From NCBI GenBank assembly GCA_030620735.1, contig JAUXDV010000096.1:1-7375 (forward strand): 7,375 bases of DNA. The letters run 5' to 3'. Within the stretch, counting starts at the first letter, position 1, and each line of letters begins with the position of its first letter. The DNA comes from Gammaproteobacteria bacterium. GTDB lineage: Bacteria > Pseudomonadota > Gammaproteobacteria > Chromatiales > Chromatiaceae. Below are positions 1 to 5,228 of this stretch, one piece after another. The position numbers were made by a program, and so were the translations under genes. Under the pieces are notes generated by a model. It did no database searches. It was not told the DNA's origin and worked only from the letters and a program-made list of their open reading frames with translations.

Positions 1-948
1 GTTTTCAATGCGCCCGGAGCCAACTCCAATGCCGTCAAGGAGCTGGTGATCGCGGCGATGCTGATGACCTCCCGCAATATTGCGCCGGCATGGCAGTTTG
101 CACGCACCCTGGAAGGCAGTGATGAACAGATTCACAAGGATGTCGAGGCCGGAAAGAAGAATTTCGGCGGTTTTGAACTGCCGGGAAGAACCCTCGGCGT
201 GGTTGGACTGGGCGCGATCGGCATCCGCATTGCCAATGTGGCTATCAATCTGGGCATGAATGTCATCGGTTACGACCCGAGTATTACCGTCAAAAGCGCC
301 TGGCAGCTCGACTCTGCAGTCCATCAGGCAGTGAGTGTTGACGATCTGCTCTCCAAATCTGATTTCGTTACCTTTCATGTGCCGCTGGTGGAAGGAACCA
401 AAAATATGATCAATGCCAACCGTATCGCATTGATGCCGAAAAATGCGGTGCTGCTCAATTTCGCACGAGACGGCATCATCGATGATGCAGCTGTGGTTGA
501 AGCGCTGGATTCGGGCCATCTCTATGCCTATGCCTGTGATTTTCCGAGCAATCTGCTGAAGCAGCATCCGCGTTGCCTGACGCTGCCGCATCTGGGGGCC
601 TCTACCGTCGAGGCAGAGGATAACTGCGCCATCATGGTGGCAGAGCAGGTCAAGGACTACCTGAAAAATGGCAATATCACCAATTCGGTCAACATGCCTG
701 AGATCCATCTGTCGCGCAATGAGGGTTTTCGCCTTGCGGTCGTCAACTCCAATGTGCCCAACATGGTGGGACAAATCTCTACCTTGCTGGCGGATGCGGA
801 GCTCAATATCATCGACATGGTCAACAAGTCCCACGATGATATTGCCGTGACGCTCATGGATGTGGATGCGCGCCCTTCTGATCAAACTATCGAAGATATG
901 CTTGCGGTTGAAGGCGTACTGTCGGTGCGCTGTCTCGAGTGCGAGTGA
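1..948 (+). CDS. serA: D-3-phosphoglycerate dehydrogenase, short ACT-domain form (5' end outside the window)
   Basis: This enzyme oxidises 3-phosphoglycerate to 3-phosphohydroxypyruvate with NAD, the first step of serine synthesis in the cytosol. The frame is open from base 1, so the start lies upstream; 315 residues are visible of an expected 390 or so. The Rossmann motif GLGAIG is at visible residues 69-74. The catalytic Arg is R156 (NFARDG) and the catalytic His is H197 (PHLGAST). The usual catalytic Glu position, 29 residues after the Arg in E. coli SerA, is Leu185 within the segment CDFPSNLL. From memory, this 'DFP' form occurs in a short SerA subfamily. A C-terminal ACT domain (about 243-315) keeps two Asn at positions matching the E. 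coli serine-binding residues (N251, N269) but has Asn249 in place of His, so serine feedback is plausible but unproven. A related 2-hydroxyacid dehydrogenase with another substrate is the main alternative. Confidence 0.85.
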   Translation, partial: VFNAPGANSNAVKELVIAAMLMTSRNIAPAWQFARTLEGSDEQIHKDVEAGKKNFGGFELPGRTLGVVGLGAIGIRIANVAINLGMNVIGYDPSITVKSAWQLDSAVHQAVSVDDLLSKSDFVTFHVPLVEGTKNMINANRIALMPKNAVLLNFARDGIIDDAAVVEALDSGHLYAYACDFPSNLLKQHPRCLTLPHLGASTVEAEDNCAIMVAEQVKDYLKNGNITNSVNMPEIHLSRNEGFRLAVVNSNVPNMVGQISTLLADAELNIIDMVNKSHDDIAVTLMDVDARPSDQTIEDMLAVEGVLSVRCLECE

Positions 949-967
949 GTTATTAAGAGACAATAAT

Positions 968-1023
968 TTATCCACAGATGCACACAGATAAACACAGATT
1001 TGGAGAAGGAAAACAGATCTGTT
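968..1023. repeat. CACAGAT tandem block, 10-nt period, ending in a 12-bp palindrome
   Basis: The heptamer CACAGAT begins at 973, 983 and 993, an exact 10-nt spacing with differing 3-nt linkers. A degenerate further copy (ACAGAT) is at 1013-1018. The block ends in the perfect palindrome AACAGATCTGTT (1012-1023). It begins with TTATCCACA (968-976), identical to a DnaA box. There is no coding sequence here. From memory, similar 'CACAGATnnA' strings are scattered through intergenic DNA of many environmental bacteria; I know of no established function. Confidence 0.7.
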
Positions 1024-1033
1024 GAAAAAAGCC

Positions 1034-1064
1034 GTAGGGTGCAATAAGCTCCGTGCATTGCACC
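1034..1064 (+). repeat. REP-like palindrome with a 5' GTAG head
   Basis: GTAG (1034-1037) is followed directly by the inverted repeat GGTGCAAT (1038-1045) and ATTGCACC (1057-1064), eight perfect pairs around an 11-nt loop. A GTAG-type tetranucleotide followed by an imperfect palindrome is the known form of REP elements moved by RAYT (TnpA-REP) transposases. No RAYT gene lies in the window, so the family assignment is inference. The hairpin is framed by an A-run and a T-run, GTTGAAAAAAG (1021-1031) and CTTTTTTAAC (1082-1091), which pair with one bulge. Confidence 0.6.
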
Positions 1065-1065
1065 A

Positions 1066-1088
1066 TGGTTTTGGCAACCAACTTTTTT
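1066..1088 (+). terminator. serA: Weak terminator-like hairpin and T-run downstream of serA
   Basis: TGGTT (1066-1070) and AACCA (1076-1080) form a 5-bp stem with a 5-nt loop. Two bases later comes a run of six T (1083-1088). The stem is short and AT-rich and lies about 120 bases after the serA stop, so termination here would be inefficient. The REP-like hairpin just upstream may contribute. It is the only T-run hairpin seen in this gap. Confidence 0.3.
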
Positions 1089-1150
1089 AACCACGAAAGT
1101 CACGAAAAGTACGAAAATTGATAAGAGGAGTTTTCGAGTGGTTCGTGGTT
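1089..1150. repeat. 62-bp CACGAAA element with 9-bp inverted ends
   Basis: The element is bounded by a perfect 9-bp inverted repeat, AACCACGAA (1089-1097) and TTCGTGGTT (1142-1150). Inside, ACGAAA occurs at 1093, 1102 and 1111, an exact 9-nt period. A second nested pair, CGAAAA (1112-1117) and TTTTCG (1131-1136), would allow a two-tier hairpin. There is no coding potential. From memory, 'accacgaaag-cacgaaaag' strings recur in intergenic DNA of diverse bacteria. It could be a tiny non-autonomous element or a relic of one. Confidence 0.6.
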
Positions 1151-1186
1151 TAGGTTGTTCACATAGGAACTTGAGGGGCCAACATC

Positions 1187-1216
1187 TTTACAAATGAATC
1201 ATAATTCAATAATAAT
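1187..1216 (+). promoter_or_regulatory. pheA: Candidate sigma-70 promoter for pheA-hisC-tyrA
   Basis: TTTACA (1187-1192) matches the -35 consensus at 5 of 6 positions. After an 18-nt spacer, AATAAT (1211-1216) matches the -10 at 5 of 6. The predicted start near 1223 would give a leader of about 165 bases made largely of the repeat element at 1219-1328. It lies in a relatively AT-rich, repeat-free interval between two repeat elements. AT-rich DNA gives chance matches, so confidence is moderate. Confidence 0.4.
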
Positions 1217-1218
1217 GA

Positions 1219-1328
1219 CTCTCGCAAAGCTTCCGCGTCCTGCTCATGCCCCTCACCTGGCATCCATGCAGGCGAAGGCGCAAAGCTCTCCAAGAAAAAC
1301 CTTTGCGGTCTTGGCGTCTTGGCGAGAG
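1219..1328. repeat. 110-bp mosaic repeat with 11-bp imperfect inverted ends
   Basis: The ends CTCTCGCAAAG (1219-1229) and CTTGGCGAGAG (1318-1328) are inverted copies matching at 10 of 11 positions. AATAAT occurs just outside each end (1211-1216 and 1331-1336), which could be a target duplication or chance. Inside are GCAAAGCTTCCGCGTC (1224-1239) and CCTGCTCATGCCCCT (1239-1253), both repeated exactly in the gap before ccmA. There is also a hairpin CCTG-GCATCCATG-CAGG (1256-1272), a 7-bp inverted repeat CGCAAAG (1279-1285) with CTTTGCG (1301-1307), and an 8-nt-period run TTGCGGTC, TTGGCGTC, TTGGCGAG (1303-1326). The open frame across it has no protein character. Confidence 0.6.
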
Positions 1329-1358
1329 AAAATAATCTTTTTCATGCCTTGTCACTCT

Positions 1359-1371
1359 GAGACTTGGTCTC
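1359..1371 (+). other. Small perfect hairpin just upstream of pheA
   Basis: GAGAC-TTG-GTCTC forms a 5-bp perfect stem with a 3-nt loop, 17 bases before the chosen pheA ATG. No T-run follows, so it is not a terminator. It could affect initiation of pheA, which lacks a clear Shine-Dalgarno sequence, or be chance. Confidence 0.3.
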
Positions 1372-1388
1372 GCTAGCAATTGACTGCA

Positions 1389-2474
1389 ATGAGTGATAGC
1401 GAACAGTTAAATAACATACGCGACGAGATTGATTCACTGGATCAGCAGATCCAGAAACTGATCAATCAACGCGCCGCCTGTGCGCAGGAAGTGGCGCGCA
1501 TCAAGCTGGCCGCAGATCCCGAGGATACCTGTTTCTACCGTCCGGAGCGCGAGGCGGAGGTGCTGCGCAAGGTTCAGGCGCGCAACCGGGGACCACTCGA
1601 CAGCGAAGAGATGGCGCGGCTTTTTCGTGAGATCATGTCTGCCTGCCTGGCGCTGGAGCAGCCGCTGAATGTCGCCTTTTTGGGGCCTGAAGGAACCTTT
1701 ACCCAGGCCGCTGCACTGAAGCACTTCGGACACTCCGTATCCACCAAGCCGTTCGCTTCCATCGGTGATGTGTTTCGTGAAGTCGAGGCCGGCAGTGTCG
1801 ATTTTGGCGTGGTTCCGGTCGAGAACTCGACCGAAGGGGTGATCAGTCATACGCTCGATCTGTTTCTGAACTCACCGTTGTCGATATGCGGCGAGGTGAT
1901 CCTGCGCATCCATCACAACCTGCTGGGTGCGGAGAAATCCTGGCGGCAGGCAACAAAGGTCTACAGTCATCAACAGTCGCTGGCGCAGTGCCGGCGCTGG
2001 CTCGATCAGAATCTGCCAAATGCAGAGCGCATTGCGGTTGCCAGCAATGCCGCAGCTGCACAGCTGGTTGCCCGGGGCGATGGAGTGGCGATTGCCAGCA
2101 CCGAGGCTGCGGCGCTCTACAAACTCTGCGTGCATGAACACAATATCGAAGACGAGCCCTGCAATACCACGCGTTTCCTGATTATCGGTCAGCAGCAGTC
2201 GGGGGCCAGCAGTCATGATAAAACCAGCCTGCTGCTGGCGACAAAAAATGAAGCGGGTGGACTCTATCGTCTGCTGACTCCATTTGCTGATCAGGGCATC
2301 AGTATGTCACGCATCGAGTCCAGGCCTTCACGCCGGGGTATCTGGGACTATGTCTTCTTTATCGATATCATCGGTCACCAGCAGGATCCCGCCGTCAAAA
2401 AGGCCCTGCAGCAACTTGATCGGGAATCATCCATGTGCAAAATTCTCGGCTCCTATCCAGCAGCAGTCCTATGA
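1389..2474 (+). CDS. pheA: P-protein: chorismate mutase / prephenate dehydratase
   Basis: This bifunctional cytosolic enzyme rearranges chorismate to prephenate and then dehydrates and decarboxylates it to phenylpyruvate for phenylalanine synthesis. It has 361 residues from the ATG at 1389; a TTG three codons upstream is possible, and neither has a clear Shine-Dalgarno. The AroQ mutase domain (1-93) shows R11, R28, K39 and the R54-E55 pair, lining up with E. coli active-site residues; a Glu (E90) appears where E. coli has Gln88. The dehydratase domain (about 94-270) shows FLGPEGTFT (97-105), VPVENSTEG (142-150), YSHQQSLAQC (192-201) and the catalytic TRF (261-263). The ACT domain (about 277-352) has GGL (290-292) in place of the common GAL, and ESRP (310-313), so phenylalanine feedback is likely. 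Its stop overlaps the hisC start as ATGA. Confidence 0.95.
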   Translation: MSDSEQLNNIRDEIDSLDQQIQKLINQRAACAQEVARIKLAADPEDTCFYRPEREAEVLRKVQARNRGPLDSEEMARLFREIMSACLALEQPLNVAFLGPEGTFTQAAALKHFGHSVSTKPFASIGDVFREVEAGSVDFGVVPVENSTEGVISHTLDLFLNSPLSICGEVILRIHHNLLGAEKSWRQATKVYSHQQSLAQCRRWLDQNLPNAERIAVASNAAAAQLVARGDGVAIASTEAAALYKLCVHEHNIEDEPCNTTRFLIIGQQQSGASSHDKTSLLLATKNEAGGLYRLLTPFADQGISMSRIESRPSRRGIWDYVFFIDIIGHQQDPAVKKALQQLDRESSMCKILGSYPAAVL

Positions 2475-3595
2475 CAAGCGGGTGGCTCAAGCGAACTGCG
2501 GCAGGCATTGCCGATTTGCATCCCTACATTCCCGGAAAGCCCATCGTTGAGCTGGAGCGTGAACTGGGGTTGATCGATACCATCAAGCTTGCGTCCAATG
2601 AAAATCCGCTCGGCCCGAGTCCGCTGGCATCGGCGGCTATCCAGAAAGTTGCCGGTGAAGTGCATCTCTATCCGGACGACAGTGGTCATACTCTGCGTCA
2701 CAAACTCGCCGAGCGCTGCGCTGTTGCGCCGGAAGCGATCACCCTTGGCGCAGGTTCAAGCGATGTGATCGATATGGTCGCGAGGGTTTTTCTGGAGCCC
2801 GGCGTCAATGCCGTCTACTCCGAACACAGTTTTGCGATGTACCAGATTTATACGCAGGCCTGCGGTGCTGCGGCAAAGGTGGCGCCGCCTCTGCCGGTTG
2901 ATCATCCGCAAATGCCTTATGGTCATGATCTGAATGCGATGGCCGCACTGATCGACAACGATACGCGTGTCATCTTTATCGCAAACCCGAATAATCCGAC
3001 CGGAACCTGGCTCTCTAAATCAGAGGTCGGAGCTTTTCTTGAGAGAGTTCCATCAGACGTGGTGGTGGTTCTCGACGAGGCCTATACAGAGTATGTCACT
3101 GAAGCGGAATTTCCCAACGGTATCGAATGGCTGGCTGATTACCCGAACCTGGTTGTCACGCGCACCTTCTCGAAGATGTACGGCCTTGCCGGGCTGCGCA
3201 TCGGCTACGGCATCTCCAGTACGGAACTTGCATCTGTGATTCAGCGCGTACGCCACCCCTTCAATGCCAACCTGGTGGCGCTCGCTGCTGCAGAGGCAGT
3301 GCTGGATGACGATGCCTACGTCAGGCAGGGGCGCGAGGTCAATCAGCAGGGAATGGCGCAACTGATGTCCGCTTTTGATGCCATGGGGCTTGTTTATATG
3401 CCATCCGTGGCGAATTTCCTGACTGTAGACCTCAAACGGGAAGCGGCCCCGGTCAATGACGGGTTGTTGAGCCAGGGGATCATTACCCGCCCGATCGCCA
3501 ACTATAATCTCCACAATCACCTGCGTATCAGCATAGGTACAGAGTCGCAAAACAGCCGATTTTTAGCCGCGCTGGAGCAGGAACTCTCGTCATGA
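2471..3595 (+). CDS. hisC: Histidinol-phosphate / aromatic aminotransferase, PLP-dependent
   Basis: This fold-type I aminotransferase has 374 residues. The family converts imidazole-acetol phosphate to histidinol phosphate. Copies located between pheA and tyrA are often thought to transaminate phenylpyruvate and 4-hydroxyphenylpyruvate, which the context favours here. Motifs are SNENPLGPSP (from 42), NPNNPTG (172-178), LDEAY (201-205) with the cofactor-binding Asp and Tyr, and SKMYGLAGLRIGY with the PLP lysine at K235 and a phosphate-binding Arg at R243. The start at 2471 overlaps the pheA stop as ATGA and gives the expected N-terminus; an in-frame ATG at 2435 would lie inside pheA and add 12 unconserved residues. 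Translation is probably coupled to pheA, since no Shine-Dalgarno is evident. Sequence alone cannot tell whether a second hisC sits in a histidine operon. Confidence 0.93.
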   Translation: MTSGWLKRTAAGIADLHPYIPGKPIVELERELGLIDTIKLASNENPLGPSPLASAAIQKVAGEVHLYPDDSGHTLRHKLAERCAVAPEAITLGAGSSDVIDMVARVFLEPGVNAVYSEHSFAMYQIYTQACGAAAKVAPPLPVDHPQMPYGHDLNAMAALIDNDTRVIFIANPNNPTGTWLSKSEVGAFLERVPSDVVVVLDEAYTEYVTEAEFPNGIEWLADYPNLVVTRTFSKMYGLAGLRIGYGISSTELASVIQRVRHPFNANLVALAAAEAVLDDDAYVRQGREVNQQGMAQLMSAFDAMGLVYMPSVANFLTVDLKREAAPVNDGLLSQGIITRPIANYNLHNHLRISIGTESQNSRFLAALEQELSS

Positions 3596-4467
3596 TCAAG
3601 CGGCTGGCCGTGATCGGCGTTGGCCTGATTGGCGGCTCCTATGCCAGGGCGCTGCGTGCAGCCGGGCAGGTCGAAGAGATCATCGGCTGCGGCCGCAGCA
3701 GGGAGAATCTTGAACGGGCCGTGGAACTCGGCGTTATCGACACATACAGACACGACATTGGCGAAGCGGTCGAAGGGGCGGATTTGGTCTTTCTAGCCGT
3801 TCCCCTGGGCGCCATTCGTGCGGCTTTCGAGGCGATGCAGGGACATCTTGCTGAAAATGCGATCATCACCGACGCAGGCAGTGTCAAGGGCAGCGTCATC
3901 AGGGATTGCGAAGAGGCTTTCGGCTGCATGTTGCCGAACTTTGTTCCGGGACATCCGATTGCGGGAACCGAGCAGAATGGCGTCGAGGCATCGTTTGCCG
4001 AGTTGTATCAAAACCGCCGCGTGATCCTTACCCCGGTATGCCAGACCAACGAGTCAGCCATTGCCGTAGTGCATGCTACATGGCGCTATTGCGGCGCAGA
4101 AGTGACGCGCATGTTTGCCGTCGATCATGACCGCATTCTCGCCGCAACCAGCCACCTGCCGCACATGCTCGCCTATGCGCTGGTCGATATGCTCGCGCGC
4201 ATGGACGACAAGGAAGAGGTGTTCCGCTACGCTGCGGGAGGTTTTCGCGACTTCACCCGCATCGCCTCCAGCAATCCCGTGATGTGGCGTGATATCTGTG
4301 TCGCCAACAAGGACCAACTGGCGACGCTGGTGGAGGATTTCGCCACCGAGCTGCAGTTATTAGCGACCGCAATACGCGCCGGAGAGCAGCAGCAACTCGA
4401 ACAGATCTTCGAAAATGCCAGGAACACCAGAGAGCGTTTTGTCGATGGCGTGAAGTCGTCAGGGTAG
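3592..4467 (+). CDS. tyrA: Prephenate dehydrogenase, monofunctional
   Basis: It oxidatively decarboxylates prephenate to 4-hydroxyphenylpyruvate with NAD(P), committing flux to tyrosine. It has 291 residues. An N-terminal Rossmann motif GVGLIGGS is at 9-16, DAGSVKG at 94-100 includes the active-site Ser97, HPIAGTE at 121-127 includes the catalytic His121, SHLPH is at 187-191, and GFRDFTR at 217-223 carries the substrate-binding Arg. The C-terminal helical domain ends without an ACT or mutase domain, so this is neither the E. coli T-protein nor the TyrA-AroA fusion of some pseudomonads. The start overlaps the hisC stop as ATGA, with AGGA at 3579-3582 as a ribosome site. Its last nine bases overlap the end of convergent rdgB. 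No aroA follows, unlike many gammaproteobacterial clusters. Confidence 0.94.
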   Translation: MIKRLAVIGVGLIGGSYARALRAAGQVEEIIGCGRSRENLERAVELGVIDTYRHDIGEAVEGADLVFLAVPLGAIRAAFEAMQGHLAENAIITDAGSVKGSVIRDCEEAFGCMLPNFVPGHPIAGTEQNGVEASFAELYQNRRVILTPVCQTNESAIAVVHATWRYCGAEVTRMFAVDHDRILAATSHLPHMLAYALVDMLARMDDKEEVFRYAAGGFRDFTRIASSNPVMWRDICVANKDQLATLVEDFATELQLLATAIRAGEQQQLEQIFENARNTRERFVDGVKSSG

Positions 4468-5052
4468 CTGTGAGACCAACTGCTGCAATGCCTTCCCCCT
4501 GTGACTGAGGCTGTTCTTGGTCGCAGCATCGAGCTCTGCAGAGGAGCACTGCTGTTCGGGAACGAAAAACACCGGATCATAACCAAATCCATTCTCTCCC
4601 TGCGGAGTTGTCAGTATGCGCCCCTCCCAGGTTCCCTGGCAGATGATCGGGGTTGGATCTTCCGCGTGGCGCATATACACCATCAGACATTGAAAACGGG
4701 CGCTGCGCTGCTCCTCGGGAATATTTTGTATTTCCATCAAGAGTTTACGCAGGTTCTCCTCATCGCTGGAACCCTCCCCTGCATATCTGGCTGAGTAGAT
4801 GCCCGGCGCCCCGTTGAGCGCGTCGACTTCTATGCCTGAGTCATCTGCAATGGCCGGCAGACCGCTGAGTTTAGCGGCATGACGCGCCTTGATGATGGCG
4901 TTCTCAACGAAGGTGAGGCCGTCCTCGATGGCATCCTCGATATCGAATTGCGCCTGCGGCAGCACCTCGATGCCGGAGTTTTCCAGCAGTTGATTGATTT
5001 CACGGACTTTGCCGGCGTTGTTGGATGCCAGCACGATACGTTTATTTGACAT
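4459..5052 (-). CDS. rdgB: XTP/dITP diphosphatase (Ham1 family)
   Basis: It hydrolyses deaminated purine triphosphates (dITP, XTP) to monophosphate and pyrophosphate, keeping damaged bases out of DNA and RNA. The 197-residue length equals that of E. coli RdgB. Motifs are SNNAGK (10-15), FVENAIIKARHAA (48-60), the metal-binding ADDSG (69-73), GAPGIYSARYAG, FGYDPVFF and the C-terminal SHRGKAL (from 183). The ATG at 5052 was chosen because homology begins there and the candidate promoter would start transcription downstream of the alternative GTG at 5085, which adds 11 unconserved residues. No Shine-Dalgarno is evident. The gene is not beside its frequent partners hemW or proC. It converges on tyrA with a 9-base overlap of coding ends. 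Confidence 0.95.
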   Translation of the reverse strand: MSNKRIVLASNNAGKVREINQLLENSGIEVLPQAQFDIEDAIEDGLTFVENAIIKARHAAKLSGLPAIADDSGIEVDALNGAPGIYSARYAGEGSSDEENLRKLLMEIQNIPEEQRSARFQCLMVYMRHAEDPTPIICQGTWEGRILTTPQGENGFGYDPVFFVPEQQCSSAELDAATKNSLSHRGKALQQLVSQLP

Positions 5053-5087
5053 GGTTGTGTTCGATTGGGATTTTAGATAGATCACTT

Positions 5088-5096
5088 ATCATATCA
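5088..5096 (-). promoter_or_regulatory. rdgB: Candidate extended -10 promoter for rdgB
   Basis: Read on the minus strand, the sequence is TGA-TATGAT: an extended TGn followed by a -10 matching TATAAT at 5 of 6 positions. No good -35 is seen, as expected for an extended -10 promoter. Transcription would begin near 5081, leaving a leader of about 29 bases before the ATG at 5052. Confidence 0.4.
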
Positions 5097-5114
5097 TCGC
5101 AAGCAAACCATAAC

Positions 5115-5228
5115 CCCGTCATTGCGAGCAAAGCTTCCGCGTCTGCCGTACAGGGATGTACAAATGCCGTGAGCGCAAGGATGCGCAGAAACGGCCTGCT
5201 CATGCCCCTGATCTACGCCCATGTAGGC
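5115..5228. repeat. Mosaic hairpin repeat, larger relative of the element before pheA
   Basis: It opens with CCCGTCATTGCGAGC (5115-5129), a string I recall as the edge of dispersed repeats in many bacteria. It shares exact GCAAAGCTTCCGCGTC (5128-5143) and CCTGCTCATGCCCCT (5195-5209) with 1224-1253, but here a 51-base module (5144-5194) separates them. That module holds two hairpins with near-identical loops, GTAC-AGGGAT-GTAC (5148-5161) and GCGC-AAGGAT-GCGC (5173-5186), each preceded by TGCCGT; the second is wrapped by GCCGT (5166-5170) and ACGGC (5191-5195). A last hairpin, CTAC-GCCCAT-GTAG (5213-5226), corresponds to the one at 1256-1272. Short open frames on both strands across it look like translated repeat. 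Confidence 0.65.

Noticed and set aside
968..976. Perfect DnaA box TTATCCACA
   Set aside because: It is single, belongs to the CACAGAT repeat block, and no further boxes, AT-rich unwinding region or dnaA/dnaN/gidA neighbours are present, so an origin is not supported.
882..1103. 73-codon minus-strand open frame over the serA end and the gap
   Set aside because: It covers the CACAGAT block and overlaps serA coding DNA. Its residues reflect repeat sequence, with no domain or conserved pattern.
968..1330. CRISPR array
   Set aside because: The repeats are 7-8 nt cores every 8-10 nt with no unique spacers of about 30 nt and no cas genes.
1194..1376. 60-codon open frame in the pheA leader as a gene or attenuator peptide
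   Set aside because: It is a translation of the repeat element. It has no run of Phe codons and no alternative terminator with a T-run, so it is neither a convincing protein nor a pheA attenuator.
1434..1850. 138-codon minus-strand open frame inside pheA
   Set aside because: It is antisense to the mutase and dehydratase domains of pheA, with no recognisable motif.
2435..2470. Upstream ATG for hisC
   Set aside because: It would add 12 unconserved residues encoded within pheA; the ATGA overlap at 2471 fits the family N-terminus and the pattern repeated at tyrA.
5053..5085. GTG start for a longer RdgB
   Set aside because: The 11 extra residues are not conserved, and the candidate promoter would begin transcription inside them; the ATG at 5052 gives exactly 197 residues.
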